Positions 8,310 through 17,669 of a stretch of 64,000 nt of DNA are shown here, in pieces. Position numbers and translations under genes: made by a program. The stretch covers positions 372,001 to 436,000 of the forward strand of contig NZ_QTJV01000007.1 of the NCBI RefSeq assembly GCF_003412465.1. Reading direction: 5' to 3'. The DNA is from Chitinophaga silvisoli. Its GTDB lineage: Bacteria > Bacteroidota > Bacteroidia > Chitinophagales > Chitinophagaceae. The first letter of the stretch is position 1, and each line of letters begins with the position of its first letter. The notes below the pieces were generated by a model. It searched no databases, was not told the DNA's origin, and saw nothing but the letters and a program-made list of their open reading frames with translations.

Positions 8310-10784
8310 ATGCACAAATTTGTCTCCTTATGTTTGGGAATGACACTGTCATTTCTGTCTTTTTCTTATGCTCAACAAACCGACCAAAAATCCCCTGAAC
8401 ATGGGTCTATTCAGGGAAAATTGATTGACGAGCAAACCAATGCTCCCATTGAGTACGCCTCAGTGGCCATCATCCGTGCTGTAGATTCCAGCGTAGTCAC
8501 CGGTATGCTCTCTAAACCCAATGGTGATTTTAGTTTTCCTGAAATTGCATTGGGAAAGTATTTTGTGAAAGTAAATTTCATCGGTTACACTACCGTCTAT
8601 AAAGCAATTGTGCTTTCTTCAAAAAATAATATTATAGATGTTGGTAATATCAAACTCGGCACTAATGCAAAAGTATTGGCTGCTGTAGAGGTCGTAGGTG
8701 AAAAGCCCGCTTATACCATGGCCATTGATAAGCGCGTGTTCAATGTGGAAAAAAATATTTCCAGCGTAGGTGGTACTGCTACCGATGTATTGAAACAAGT
8801 GCCTGCTGTAAGTGTAGACATTGACGGTAATGTCACCGTGCGCAATGGCTCACCTACCATCTTCGTGGATGGCCGCCCCACCACCCTGACCATGGATCAG
8901 ATTCCTGCTGATGCGATTGCGAATATCGAAGTGATCACCAACCCGTCTGCTAAATATGATGCGGAAGGCGTGAGCGGTATATTAAATATAGTATTGAAGA
9001 AAAACAGGAAGGCTGGTATCAACGGACAAGTAAATGCCGGTGCCTCTTCCCTGGGTGGTGCAAACGGCGGTTTCGACTTCAGCATCCGTCGCGAAAAGTA
9101 TAACCTCTCGCTGAGCTATAACATCCGTAGCCGTAAAGGTTCTGCGAAAGAACACCTGTTCCGCAAAAACATCGGAACAGATACCACTACCTACCTGGAC
9201 CAATATGAGAATGGCGACCAGAGTCGTCGTTTTCAATACGGCCGCATCGGCTTCGACTGGTATATGGACAACCGCAATACATTTACTATTGCCGGGAGCA
9301 TCAACGCCGGCGATTTCCGTGATGATAATAACCTCATGCTGTACAACCTGAACGCAGGCAAGGAACAGGTAAGATATGGTGCCGGTATTGACAACAATAA
9401 TCACAACTTCCGTAACTACGCAGGTCAGCTGGGTTACAAACATACTTTTGCGAAACAGGGGCATGAGCTGACGGCTGACTTCAACTACAACTACGCGACA
9501 AGCGATGATGGTAGTGATTACTCCCTGCAATATTATACTTTGGGTCATGTTGCAATCGATACACCTACAGCACCTGCCCGGAGATATGGATATGGCGGTG
9601 GCAATACCACTTACGTGACCGGACAGATTGATTATGTAAATCCGCTGTCTGAAAATTCGAAGGTAGAAGCAGGCTTGCGTACCACCAGCCGTATCTTTAA
9701 TAATACGCTGACTACCATGGGCCTGAACAATGCTACCGGAGACTATGTATTGGATAGTTCACTCTCTAATAACTATCATTACAGCGAAACGATCAATGCA
9801 GGTTATATCAGTTACTCCGGCCAGCTGGGCAACTTCGGTTACATGGGTGGTCTGAGAGGCGAGCAGTCTTATTACAGCGGTGATATGACCAGTACAACGA
9901 AAAGTAATTATAAAATCAGCTATCCTATCAGCCTGTTCCCCAGTGTGTTCCTGTCCCAGAAGTTCAAGGGCGATCATGAACTGCAGCTGAATTACACACG
10001 CCGTGTGCGCCGGCCCTGGTTCCGCGATCTGCTGCCTAACCTGAATTATACAGCGCAGAGTGCAAGCCGTGGTAACCCGACATTGAAGCCTGAGTTTACA
10101 AATTCATTTGAGTTTAGTTACCTGAAAGATTTCAATCGAAAGCACAACGTGATGGTGTCATTGTATTTCCGTAATACGCAGAATGCAATCACTGATTATT
10201 CAAGCGATACCACTATTACTGTGAATGGTACAGCGCAGAAAGTGGTGCTGACTTACCCGGTGAATGCGGATACGCGTAATGCATATGGAGCGGAATTTAC
10301 AGTGCGGAACCAGTTGACTAAAGACTGGGATGTGACCACCAATCTGAACATGGCGCAGACGAAAATCAATGCCGGCAACCTGCAGAATAATCTTTCTAAT
10401 TCAGGCTTTGTGTTCTTTGGCAAAGTAAATACGAATTACAAATTACCGTATAGAACTACTTTACAGCTTACTGGCATCTATGAATCCAAACAGATTATGG
10501 CCCAGGGAGAAAGAGCGGGAAAATATACAGTAGACGCGGCGCTGCGTAAGGAGTTGCTGAAAGACAGATCGCTGGTAGTGTCATTGGGTGTAAATGATAT
10601 TTTCAATACAGACAGGAGTATTTCTTATACTAATACTGAATATTCTGAGCAGGAGTATTACAGGAAGCGGGCGACGAGAGAAGCGAGGATTAATGTGAGC
10701 TGGAGATTCGGGAAGATAGACACGGGAAAGAAGAAGGAGAATAAGAAGGGAGAAGACCAGGGAGGAGGAAATGGAGATTTTTAA
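8310..10784 (+). CDS. TonB-dependent-receptor-like outer-membrane beta-barrel protein
   Basis: An 824-residue protein with signal peptide (MHKFVSLCLGMTLSFLSFSYAQ). A carboxypeptidase-regulatory-like beta-sandwich spans residues ~33-115 (GSIQGKLIDEQTNAPIEYASV). A plug-like domain covers ~120-230 (DVLKQVPAVSVDIDGNVTVRNG, then SAKYDAEGVSGILNIVLKK). The rest is a beta-barrel of the Bacteroidota outer-membrane barrel family 3 type. The tail is charged and Lys/Gly rich. No TonB box is obvious and no SusD partner follows, so it is not a glycan-uptake pair. Substrate unknown. Followed by a strong terminator. Confidence 0.85.
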   Translation: MHKFVSLCLGMTLSFLSFSYAQQTDQKSPEHGSIQGKLIDEQTNAPIEYASVAIIRAVDSSVVTGMLSKPNGDFSFPEIALGKYFVKVNFIGYTTVYKAIVLSSKNNIIDVGNIKLGTNAKVLAAVEVVGEKPAYTMAIDKRVFNVEKNISSVGGTATDVLKQVPAVSVDIDGNVTVRNGSPTIFVDGRPTTLTMDQIPADAIANIEVITNPSAKYDAEGVSGILNIVLKKNRKAGINGQVNAGASSLGGANGGFDFSIRREKYNLSLSYNIRSRKGSAKEHLFRKNIGTDTTTYLDQYENGDQSRRFQYGRIGFDWYMDNRNTFTIAGSINAGDFRDDNNLMLYNLNAGKEQVRYGAGIDNNNHNFRNYAGQLGYKHTFAKQGHELTADFNYNYATSDDGSDYSLQYYTLGHVAIDTPTAPARRYGYGGGNTTYVTGQIDYVNPLSENSKVEAGLRTTSRIFNNTLTTMGLNNATGDYVLDSSLSNNYHYSETINAGYISYSGQLGNFGYMGGLRGEQSYYSGDMTSTTKSNYKISYPISLFPSVFLSQKFKGDHELQLNYTRRVRRPWFRDLLPNLNYTAQSASRGNPTLKPEFTNSFEFSYLKDFNRKHNVMVSLYFRNTQNAITDYSSDTTITVNGTAQKVVLTYPVNADTRNAYGAEFTVRNQLTKDWDVTTNLNMAQTKINAGNLQNNLSNSGFVFFGKVNTNYKLPYRTTLQLTGIYESKQIMAQGERAGKYTVDAALRKELLKDRSLVVSLGVNDIFNTDRSISYTNTEYSEQEYYRKRATREARINVSWRFGKIDTGKKKENKKGEDQGGGNGDF

Positions 10785-10846
10785 TTGAAAAATAAGGATT
10801 TGTGATTCCTGACAGGCAAGCGTCAGCGATCAGTTTGTTTGTAGTG

Positions 10847-10883
10847 GCAGCGCATCCAAATAATTGGGTGCGCTGCTTTTTTT
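10847..10883 (+). terminator. Strong intrinsic terminator
   Basis: 11-bp GC-rich stem GCAGCGCATCC/GGGTGCGCTGC with an 8-base loop followed directly by seven T residues. It ends the receptor gene and overlaps the earliest possible TTG start of the next frame (10864), which argues that the thioesterase starts at the later ATG. Confidence 0.9.
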
Positions 10884-10917
10884 AAATGAGTATCTTGTGC
10901 TATTCAAATCGCGCACT

Positions 10918-11394
10918 ATGATAGATACAATCAGTAACACAGTGACTTTGCGTTTCCTCGCAGAGCCATCGGATGTAAATTTCGGCGGAAAGGTTCACGG
11001 GGGAGCCGTGATGAAATGGATTGACCAGGCAGGATATGCATGTGCAGCTAATTGGAGCGGACAATATTGTGTAACCGTGTATGTTGGAGGCATTCGTTTT
11101 ATTCGTCCTATCCAGATCGGGGATATGGTGGAGATCAATGCTACAGTAATTTATACGGGAAATACCAGTATGCACATCGCCATCAATGTATCGGCAGGGA
11201 ATCCAAGACAGCGGGAGCGTGTCAAGACCACTCACTGTGTAATGGTCTTTGCCGCCGTGGATGATCATGGCAAGACTGTTCCTGTACCAAAATGGCATCC
11301 GGAAACGCCGGCTGCACTTGAAATGGAGGCTTATGCGAAGAAGCTGATGGGGCTGAGAATGAATATCGAGGAAGAAATGAAACCGTATTTGTAA
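10918..11394 (+). CDS. Acyl-CoA thioesterase, hotdog fold (YciA/BFIT type)
   Basis: 158 residues if started at ATG 10918; an earlier TTG at 10864 lies inside the upstream terminator and is rejected. The hotdog signature is clear: DVNFGGKVHGGAVMKWIDQAG near the start (the Asn/Asp-Gly-Gly-helix active-site region of acyl-CoA hydrolases), then IRFIRPIQIGDMVEINA on the central strands. It should hydrolyse medium or long acyl-CoA to free acid and CoA in the cytosol. Single domain, compared with two hotdogs in some animal homologues. Convergent with the ABC exporter gene. Confidence 0.88.
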   Translation: MIDTISNTVTLRFLAEPSDVNFGGKVHGGAVMKWIDQAGYACAANWSGQYCVTVYVGGIRFIRPIQIGDMVEINATVIYTGNTSMHIAINVSAGNPRQRERVKTTHCVMVFAAVDDHGKTVPVPKWHPETPAALEMEAYAKKLMGLRMNIEEEMKPYL

Positions 11395-11397
11395 ATA

Positions 11398-11445
11398 GAA
11401 CAATGAGATACAGGGATCCTTTAGCAGCCCTGTATCTCATTGTTC
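11398..11445. terminator. Bidirectional terminator hairpin
   Basis: 18-bp perfect inverted repeat (GAACAATGAGATACAGGG and its complement) with a 12-base loop, exactly filling the gap between two convergent genes. Confidence 0.8.
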
Positions 11446-11448
11446 ATC

Positions 11449-13275
11449 TTAATGAGTGAACTGCATCTCACTCAGGCTTTTATACAAGCCGCCGTCCACT
11501 GTCAGCAGTTCCTGGTGGGTGCCTTGTTCCACAATGCGCCCTTTATCCAGCACGATGATCTTATCTGCCTGGCGCACAGTGCTTAACCTGTGAGCAATTA
11601 CTATAGAGGTACGCCCTTCCATCAGTTTTTCCAATGCATCCTGCACCAGTTTTTCTGATTCAGAATCCAATGCAGAAGTAGCTTCATCCAGGATCAGGAT
11701 TCTTGGATCTTTCAGCACCGCCCGGGCAATGGCAATTCTTTGCCGCTGACCGCCGGATAACTGGATGCCCCTCTCTCCCACTACTGTATCCAGTCCTTCA
11801 GGGAATCGTTGTATAAACTCCCAGGCATTCGCCTGTTTTGCAGCAGCGATGATTTCTTCTGTCGTAGCATCCGGTTTACCATAAGCAATGTTCTCCCGGA
11901 TGGTACCGCCAAAAAGGAATACATCCTGTGGCACAATCGCCATCTGACTTCTCAGGGCGGACAATGGGAAATCGCCGGCATTACGGCCATTGAAGGTGAT
12001 ACTGCCACCTGCCGGTTCATACAATCTTAATAACAAGGATACGATCGTACTTTTCCCCGCACCACTTGGGCCTACCAGGGCCACCTGCTGATCCGCCTGG
12101 ATCTCGAAGCTGATGTCCTGGAGTACATTCAGGTCTTCCCTGGATGGATAGTGGAATGCGAGATGCCTGAAAGAGATCTCACCACTCAGTTGGTCTTTGG
12201 GTGAAATGAGGGCGCTATCTGTAATCGGTTCTGCCGGTTCATCGAGAATTTCCAGCAGGTGTTCGGTAGCACCTAATGTCTTTTGAATCGTGGCATAGAC
12301 CTCTGCCAATCCGGCAACGGAAGCACCGATAAAAGTAGAGTATAATACAAATGAAATCAGCAGACCGGGTTGTAAACTACCCATGGCGATTAAAACGGCT
12401 CCTCTCCAGATCACTGCAACGATTGCTCCAAATACGCCCAGGATCATAAAGGCCGCAAAGGCCCCCCGGTAGGTACCAGTCTTGATCCCGGTTTTTGCGA
12501 CTTCAGAGGTCTTATTCTGGTACCTCCTCATTTCAAAAAATTCATTTGCAAAGGCTTTGACGTTCAGGATGCCCTGCAGGGTTTCTTCTACAATCGTATT
12601 CGCTTCTGCTACCTGGCTTTGCGCCTGTTTGGAATATTTACGTACTACCCGGCCAAAGAACCAGGCAAGGATGACGATCACCGGCAGGGTACCTAACATC
12701 AGCACGGTCAGCTGAGCCGAAGTATGTACCAGCAATGCAACGCCACCGACAATAATAATGACCTGGCGAATGAATTCTGCCACGGTAGTGGTGAATGTCT
12801 CCTGCAGCAAAGAGATGTCAGAAGAAATGCGGCTACCCAGTTCACCAACACGGCGGTTCAGGAAGAAACTCATGGGCAGGCGGATCAGGTGGTTATACAC
12901 CTGCTGGCGCAGGGAAGCCAGGGAGCGCTCTGTAACGCGCACAAAAATGTTGATGCGGAAATAGCCCAGGATCCCCTGGACGAAAAGTAAGCCGAGGAGT
13001 AAGAGGCCGGTGTGATTGATGGCCGAAATGTTTTTGGAATGTGTACCGTTGTCCACCAGGTCACCTAATAACTTTGGAAATGCGAGGTTGGATAAGCTGG
13101 TAATAAATAATAAGAGCATGCCTGCGCTGAACATGGGCCAATAAGGCCGGATGTACTTATATAAGCGGAAGGTCTTTTTAAAAGATGCTTTTGATACTTT
13201 GGGTGCTTTTGATGCGTTTGGTACTTTGGGTGCGGCGGCATTGGATGCCTGGCTGTTGTCCTGGTGTTGTTCCAT
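11449..13275 (-). CDS. MsbA-like ABC exporter, fused permease and ATPase
   Basis: A 608-residue half-transporter. An Ala/Ser/Lys-rich N-terminus leads into a type-I exporter transmembrane domain (six helices, residues ~45-340; SFFLNRRVGELGSRISSDI is the conserved cytoplasmic coupling region). The ATPase domain follows with Walker A GPSGAGKST, signature LSGGQRQR, Walker B ILILDEATSALD and switch His (AHRLSTV). It would work as a homodimer exporting a lipid or hydrophobic drug from the inner membrane. It is closest in style to the BmrA/MsbA/LmrA group; it cannot be said from sequence alone whether it is the lipid A flippase. Confidence 0.9.
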   Translation of the reverse strand: MEQHQDNSQASNAAAPKVPNASKAPKVSKASFKKTFRLYKYIRPYWPMFSAGMLLLFITSLSNLAFPKLLGDLVDNGTHSKNISAINHTGLLLLGLLFVQGILGYFRINIFVRVTERSLASLRQQVYNHLIRLPMSFFLNRRVGELGSRISSDISLLQETFTTTVAEFIRQVIIIVGGVALLVHTSAQLTVLMLGTLPVIVILAWFFGRVVRKYSKQAQSQVAEANTIVEETLQGILNVKAFANEFFEMRRYQNKTSEVAKTGIKTGTYRGAFAAFMILGVFGAIVAVIWRGAVLIAMGSLQPGLLISFVLYSTFIGASVAGLAEVYATIQKTLGATEHLLEILDEPAEPITDSALISPKDQLSGEISFRHLAFHYPSREDLNVLQDISFEIQADQQVALVGPSGAGKSTIVSLLLRLYEPAGGSITFNGRNAGDFPLSALRSQMAIVPQDVFLFGGTIRENIAYGKPDATTEEIIAAAKQANAWEFIQRFPEGLDTVVGERGIQLSGGQRQRIAIARAVLKDPRILILDEATSALDSESEKLVQDALEKLMEGRTSIVIAHRLSTVRQADKIIVLDKGRIVEQGTHQELLTVDGGLYKSLSEMQFTH

Positions 13276-13426
13276 AGAATTAATTACAAGTCAATTTTAA
13301 AATACAGGGAGCTGATATAGGTTATGACGGGGTGGAAATGGAAATATTGTACAAATATGGGGTATTAATTATTGAATTGCGCGCAGGACCTGTTATAAAC
13401 CAGGAAAAAATCCTCGATTAAAAGCA

Positions 13427-13453
13427 AGGCGCTTCGCCGGAGCGGAAGCGCCT
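13427..13453. repeat. GC-rich hairpin
   Basis: 9-bp stem AGGCGCTTC/GAAGCGCCT between the ABC exporter promoter region and the lipoprotein terminator. It shares the GCTTC core of other hairpins in the window. No T-run, so not clearly a terminator. Confidence 0.4.
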
Positions 13454-13503
13454 ATAAACCAAATTCACTTGTATGTATCGTCAATTATGGCCCTCTCCAA
13501 AAA

Positions 13504-13534
13504 ATAAATGACGGAAGTCTATCCCGTCATTTAT
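13504..13534 (-). terminator. Terminator of the small lipoprotein gene
   Basis: 11-bp stem (ATAAATGACGG and its complement) with a T-run on the minus strand, starting 4 bases after the stop of the gene at 13538. Confidence 0.75.
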
Positions 13535-13537
13535 CAA

Positions 13538-13783
13538 TTATTGAGGCCTTCTGTTTTTGGAGCTATCTTGTGTACCGGTGCCATAGCGTGACGAATCCTC
13601 TGAAGGATTTGGTGCGCCCGCCGGCACATCTGCCGCCGGAACCGTATCAGGGTTAATACCGGTAGTCGAAGTATCTACTGTAGTAGTTGTAGAATCTGAA
13701 TTAGTATTAGACCCATTTCCACAAGAAGCAATAAAAGCTCCACCTACAATTAAAATGGTATATATAAAATGACTCTTTTTCAT
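13538..13783 (-). CDS. Small Thr/Ser/Asp-rich lipoprotein
   Basis: 81 residues from ATG 13783. An upstream in-frame start at 13858 would place a Tyr-rich non-signal stretch before the signal peptide and is rejected. MKKSHFIYTILIVGGAFIASC is a lipoprotein signal with the lipobox ending in Cys21. The mature part is short, unstructured and rich in Thr, Ser, Asp and Pro, like a spacer or decorated tether. No family recognised. It resembles the next small lipoprotein in its Thr-run followed by a DTST motif. Confidence 0.6.
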   Translation of the reverse strand: MKKSHFIYTILIVGGAFIASCGNGSNTNSDSTTTTVDTSTTGINPDTVPAADVPAGAPNPSEDSSRYGTGTQDSSKNRRPQ

Positions 13784-13862
13784 AAAATTATTTTTATAAT
13801 ATAAGAGAATCAACGAGTTCTGAGGAATAATTTTCCCCAAATAGTAGCATAAACGCACCAGC

Positions 13863-14117
13863 CTAGTGAATAGGTGTAGAATCCGGACGGGCGGATGAAT
13901 CTACCGCGATGGTAGATGTATCAGGTGTCGTGGTAGTTGTTGTATCTGCCTGTACAGCAGCAGCAGTGCTGGCTGAATTAGTTGTGTCTTTACTGCTTTC
14001 ACACGCAAACAGAAAGAGACTGAGAGCTATAGCAAAACAGGCGGTTATACAAACTTTACAAACTGCTAGACGGAAATTAATTGCTTGGGTTCCCAGGTCT
14101 TTTTTTTGCATTTTCAT
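13863..14117 (-). CDS. Small Thr-rich lipoprotein, likely paralogue of the neighbour
   Basis: 84 residues. The hydrophobic segment around residues 20-38 ends in FACESSKD, a lipobox with Cys at about residue 39; the N-region is longer than usual, so the true start could be a later codon. The mature part contains a run of six Thr followed by PDTST, also seen in the preceding small lipoprotein, suggesting duplication. Function unknown. Confidence 0.5.
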   Translation of the reverse strand: MKMQKKDLGTQAINFRLAVCKVCITACFAIALSLFLFACESSKDTTNSASTAAAVQADTTTTTTPDTSTIAVDSSARPDSTPIH

Positions 14118-14215
14118 GATTAACTAGATTGTCAGGATGAACAAATAATGTCGAATACAAGTATAGTATTTGAAATAATTGTGCCAACGCACACCAGGTA
14201 TATTTAGAACAGCTT

Positions 14216-14884
14216 ATGGAACACACTTTAATTCAATTGATTGAGCCTTCAACCATACTCAAAGTAGTAGTTTCCTGCTTCGCAGGGGCCTTCCTGGGCC
14301 TGGAGCGGGAATACCATCACAAGGCGGCAGGCATGCGTACATTGACACTGATTTGTGTGGGCAGCACCCTATTCACCATACTTTCCGTAGAAATAGGCTC
14401 GCCGAACAGCCCTGATCGTGTAGCCTCCAATATCCTTACCGGAGTAGGTTTTATTGGTGCAGGTGTCATATTTAAAGGATCTTATAGTATAGATGGAATT
14501 ACTACCGCTGCCACCATCTGGATTGCTGCAGCACTGGGTATCGCAGTGGGGATGAGTCACTACGTGCTGGTGGTAATTGCCCTCATATTGGTGCTTATGA
14601 TACTGCAGGGACTGAAGCAGGTAGAAAAGCGGATTTCCAGGCTGAGGCAGAAGAAGGTAATCTGTATATCTTATGATATATCGAAATCGAAAGGCGTAGA
14701 CTTCCCGGCCCTCTTTCATCGTTTTCACCTGGAGCATAAGCACATGACCGTGTCCCGCAAGGAAGACATCATAGAGAACAGGTACGAGGTCAAAGGACAC
14801 CCGGGGCACCTGAAAGAAATGAGTCATTACCTCCAGAATAATCCCGACATTTGTCAATTCCAAATGCAAACCAATCCAATGTAG
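14216..14884 (+). CDS. MgtC/SapB-family membrane protein
   Basis: 222 residues. The N-terminal ~140 residues carry the MgtC signature (FAGAFLGLEREYHHKAAGMRT, then LTGVGFIGAGVIFK) and four to five transmembrane helices. A cytosolic ACT-like tail follows from ~145. Known members modulate the F1Fo-ATPase or Mg homeostasis in pathogens; the role in free-living bacteria is less clear. It ends 3 bases before the DUF763 gene, so the two are probably one transcript. Confidence 0.9.
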   Translation: MEHTLIQLIEPSTILKVVVSCFAGAFLGLEREYHHKAAGMRTLTLICVGSTLFTILSVEIGSPNSPDRVASNILTGVGFIGAGVIFKGSYSIDGITTAATIWIAAALGIAVGMSHYVLVVIALILVLMILQGLKQVEKRISRLRQKKVICISYDISKSKGVDFPALFHRFHLEHKHMTVSRKEDIIENRYEVKGHPGHLKEMSHYLQNNPDICQFQMQTNPM

Positions 14885-14887
14885 ACT

Positions 14888-16096
14888 ATGTCAAGAGCGT
14901 ATGCGGACCTTCCTTTACATTATGGTGCAGTGCCCCCCTGGCTGGCAGCGAGAATGAGCCTGCTGGGTGGTGCGATCATTGAAACCATTATTGCAGACTA
15001 TGGGAAGGCAGAGGTGTTGAGAAGACTGAGTGATCCCTGCTGGTTCCAGGCATTAGGGTGTGTGCTGGGTATGGACTGGCATTCTTCCGGCATTACCACT
15101 TCGGTAATGGGTGCTTTGAAGAAAGCATTGAATCCCAGGGCACATGAACTGGGGATCTATATCTGTGGCGGCAAAGGGAAGCACTCCCGGCAAACCCCGC
15201 AGGAACTCATGGCAATTGCTGACAAAACCGGCTTGCCGGGGCATGAGCTGGTGAGGAATAGTAAACTGGCCGCCAAAGTAGATAATACCGCCCTGCAGGA
15301 TGGGTTCCAGTTGTACCTCCACTCCTTTATCGTGTCTAATGAGGGCGATTGGGCAGTGGTGCAACAAGGTATGAATGATGACACCGGCATGGCCAGGCGC
15401 TATCACTGGCACTCGGCAACGGTGCGTAATTTTACTGAGACACCCCACTCCTTTATATATGGTAAAAACCAGGGACTGATCCTGAACCTGACAGATAAGG
15501 AGGCGATGCCGACTAAAGACGGTCTCCTGGAACTGGTAAAAGTAGCCCCTTCTGAATTGCTGCCTGAGATCAGGAAGATCACCATGCCTTCGCACCACGA
15601 TGTGCGGTCGGAGAATGTCGATCTCAAAAGATTAGGAGCTGTACTGGCGGTGGCCCATGAAAGACAGGTACTGGACTTTGAAACCTTGTTACTGATGGAA
15701 GGTGTAGGGCCGAGAACCTTGCAGTCGCTGACCCTGGTGAGCGAGGTAATCCATGGTACGCCCTCGAGATTTACAGACCCGGCGAGGTTCTCTTTTGCAC
15801 ACGGCGGTAAGGACGGACACCCGTTCCCGGTACCGGTGAATGTGTACGACGAAACGATCAGCGTAATGCGGGAGGCAGTGAATAAGGCGAAGATCGGGCA
15901 AAATGATAAGCAGGAGGCGATCAGGAAATTGTCGGTCCTGTCGCAGCAGGTGGAAAAAGATTTTATACCAAATGAGCGCTTTGATGAGGTAGTGACGAGG
16001 GAAAGGAATGACTCCTGGAAGCATGGAGGGCGGACGATTTTTGGGAAAGAAAAACCACCGCCGCCAAAAAATAACCAGTTAAGTTTATTTGATTAG
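14888..16096 (+). CDS. DUF763-family protein (putative DNA-repair associated)
   Basis: 402 residues, no signal or membrane segments. The start (ADLPLHYGAVPPWLAARMSLLGGAI) and HDVRSENVDLKRLG, with the later PSRFTDPARFSFAHGGKDGHPFPVP, are characteristic of the DUF763 family. The stretch LLLMEGVGPRTLQSL around residue 260-275 reads like a helix-hairpin-helix DNA-binding motif. Function is unassigned. Its neighbours (endonuclease V and the TIGR03915/03916 pair) suggest work on damaged or modified DNA. The C-terminus PPPPKNNQLSLFD resembles a beta-clamp-binding peptide (Q-L-S-L-F), an observation worth a test. Confidence 0.8.
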   Translation: MSRAYADLPLHYGAVPPWLAARMSLLGGAIIETIIADYGKAEVLRRLSDPCWFQALGCVLGMDWHSSGITTSVMGALKKALNPRAHELGIYICGGKGKHSRQTPQELMAIADKTGLPGHELVRNSKLAAKVDNTALQDGFQLYLHSFIVSNEGDWAVVQQGMNDDTGMARRYHWHSATVRNFTETPHSFIYGKNQGLILNLTDKEAMPTKDGLLELVKVAPSELLPEIRKITMPSHHDVRSENVDLKRLGAVLAVAHERQVLDFETLLLMEGVGPRTLQSLTLVSEVIHGTPSRFTDPARFSFAHGGKDGHPFPVPVNVYDETISVMREAVNKAKIGQNDKQEAIRKLSVLSQQVEKDFIPNERFDEVVTRERNDSWKHGGRTIFGKEKPPPPKNNQLSLFD

Positions 16097-16187
16097 GAGA
16101 AATGGGTCAGGACCTTATCGATTAAATTTGATCATAAAAGTGGAGATGATTTTTAATTGGAAGCCATTATAAACCCATCGATCAGAG

Positions 16188-16859
16188 ATGACTATTACGG
16201 AAGCCACGCAGGTCCAAAATGAACTAAGAGAAAAAGTACGCATCCAACCCATTGATTACCCGGTGAATATCATCGCAGGGGCAGATATTTCCTTTAATAA
16301 GTTTAGTACCACGGTATATGCGGGGATCATATTATTGAGTTTCCCGGACCTGAAGCCTTTGGGGTATAGCCTCATAAAAAAGGAGGTACATTTCCCTTAT
16401 GTGCCGGGATACCTGGCATTTAGGGAAGTCCCTGCATTGCTGGATGCCTGGGAGCAGCTGCCCGTCAAACCGGATGTATTGGTAGTGGATGGTCATGGTA
16501 TAGCGCATCCACGAAGAATGGGGATCGCGGCACATTTTGGTGTGGTGGCAGATACGCCTGCCCTGGGCTGTGCGAAAAAGGTATTGTGTGGAAAGTATGA
16601 AGAACCGGGATTGACCAAAGGGAGTTTTACGCCTTTGATTCATAAAGAAGAAATTATAGGAGCGGCCCTCAGAACCAGGGATAAGGTGAAACCGGTATTT
16701 GTATCACCTGGCAATAAGATTGATCTGCAGGGGGCTATGAGTATTATTAATCAATGTGTTGGGAAGTATAGAATTCCTGAGCCGACGAGGCAGGCTCATA
16801 ATGCGGTGAATGAATTCAGGAAAGGGAACCTGGAAGCAGGGTTTACAACGCTGTCATGA
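16188..16859 (+). CDS. nfi: Endonuclease V (deoxyinosine 3' endonuclease)
   Basis: 223 residues, normal length for the family. Active-site landmarks are all visible: AGADISF with the metal-binding Asp near residue 31, PYVPGYLAFRE with its Glu, and VDGHGIAHPRRMGIAAHFG carrying the second Asp and the conserved His. It cleaves the second phosphodiester 3' of deoxyinosine arising from adenine deamination. Located between DUF763 and a convergent repair-type operon. Confidence 0.95.
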   Translation: MTITEATQVQNELREKVRIQPIDYPVNIIAGADISFNKFSTTVYAGIILLSFPDLKPLGYSLIKKEVHFPYVPGYLAFREVPALLDAWEQLPVKPDVLVVDGHGIAHPRRMGIAAHFGVVADTPALGCAKKVLCGKYEEPGLTKGSFTPLIHKEEIIGAALRTRDKVKPVFVSPGNKIDLQGAMSIINQCVGKYRIPEPTRQAHNAVNEFRKGNLEAGFTTLS

Positions 16860-16935
16860 AACCGGGTCTTTACAGGTAAGGGAACCCGCAAGTGGAGCAA
16901 ACGGGTCTTGGAACCGCCGTCTTTAATACTCCCTG

Positions 16936-17667
16936 TTATCGTAATTCCGGCAGGTACTTCCAGTATCTTTTAGGCATATGCTGCAATTGTAATTTCCTGT
17001 TTACCCTGCCGGCAATATTCGCTCCTTTGTAATAAGTCTGCCACAACGCCTGGTAATCCAGCTCCTTTTCATCCCAGATCCCTTCCTGTTTATCCATCTC
17101 CATCCAAACAGTATCCACCTTCTCCAGGTCATAGTAAATTCCATAGTTTCTCGCCCTGTCATAAATCATCCAGCGCTGGTCCGCATACCTGTCTTTGAAG
17201 TGACGAATGATCAAAGGAAGGACATTATAGTCCGGCGAAACAAGGCTGAAATAAATATCATCTTTTGTGAGTTGGAAGCGTACAAAAGCCTCCATCCTAT
17301 GCTTCTCCCGATGCACCTTGCGAGCCGTCTGGGCAACAAAGAGGACAAAAGCATTACCGAAATCACGCTCTACAGAAGCCTGATTTTCAAATATATGCCT
17401 CGTGTAGTTTAATAATTGATCTTCAATATTGTCCAATTCTGAGAGAAATGCCGAGAAATATTGATGCAAACCATCGGCTGATAGTTTTTTGCTTAGGCCT
17501 GACCAGACCCTATCAGCCTTTTCCAGGTCGGTCTGAACCCCAAATGTGCGGGCAAACATGTCGGGGATGAACGTATTTTCCTTCCGGATCACCCCTCCTT
17601 TTTTATAAACTTCGAAGACCGCGCTCAGGTACCCTTCAAAGGACCCATCATATAGGTAAATATCCAT
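16936..17667 (-). CDS. TIGR03915-type putative DNA metabolism protein (DUF4130)
   Basis: 243 residues, beginning MDIYLYDGSFEGYLSAVF, the typical opening of this family; HRMEAFVRFQLTKDD and DYNVLPLIIRHFKDRY continue the match, and the tail has the family's MPKRYWKYLPE segment. In many genomes this domain is fused to a UdgX-type uracil-DNA-binding domain. Here it stands alone, 2 bases behind its usual partner, the TIGR03916 radical-SAM gene, so the two form an operon. Molecular activity has not been established. Confidence 0.88.
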   Translation of the reverse strand: MDIYLYDGSFEGYLSAVFEVYKKGGVIRKENTFIPDMFARTFGVQTDLEKADRVWSGLSKKLSADGLHQYFSAFLSELDNIEDQLLNYTRHIFENQASVERDFGNAFVLFVAQTARKVHREKHRMEAFVRFQLTKDDIYFSLVSPDYNVLPLIIRHFKDRYADQRWMIYDRARNYGIYYDLEKVDTVWMEMDKQEGIWDEKELDYQALWQTYYKGANIAGRVNRKLQLQHMPKRYWKYLPELR

Positions 17668-17669
17668 AT

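Noticed and set aside
10864..10917. TTG start for the thioesterase at 10864
   Set aside because: It overlaps the strong terminator hairpin of the preceding gene; ATG 10918 gives the family-typical N-terminus.
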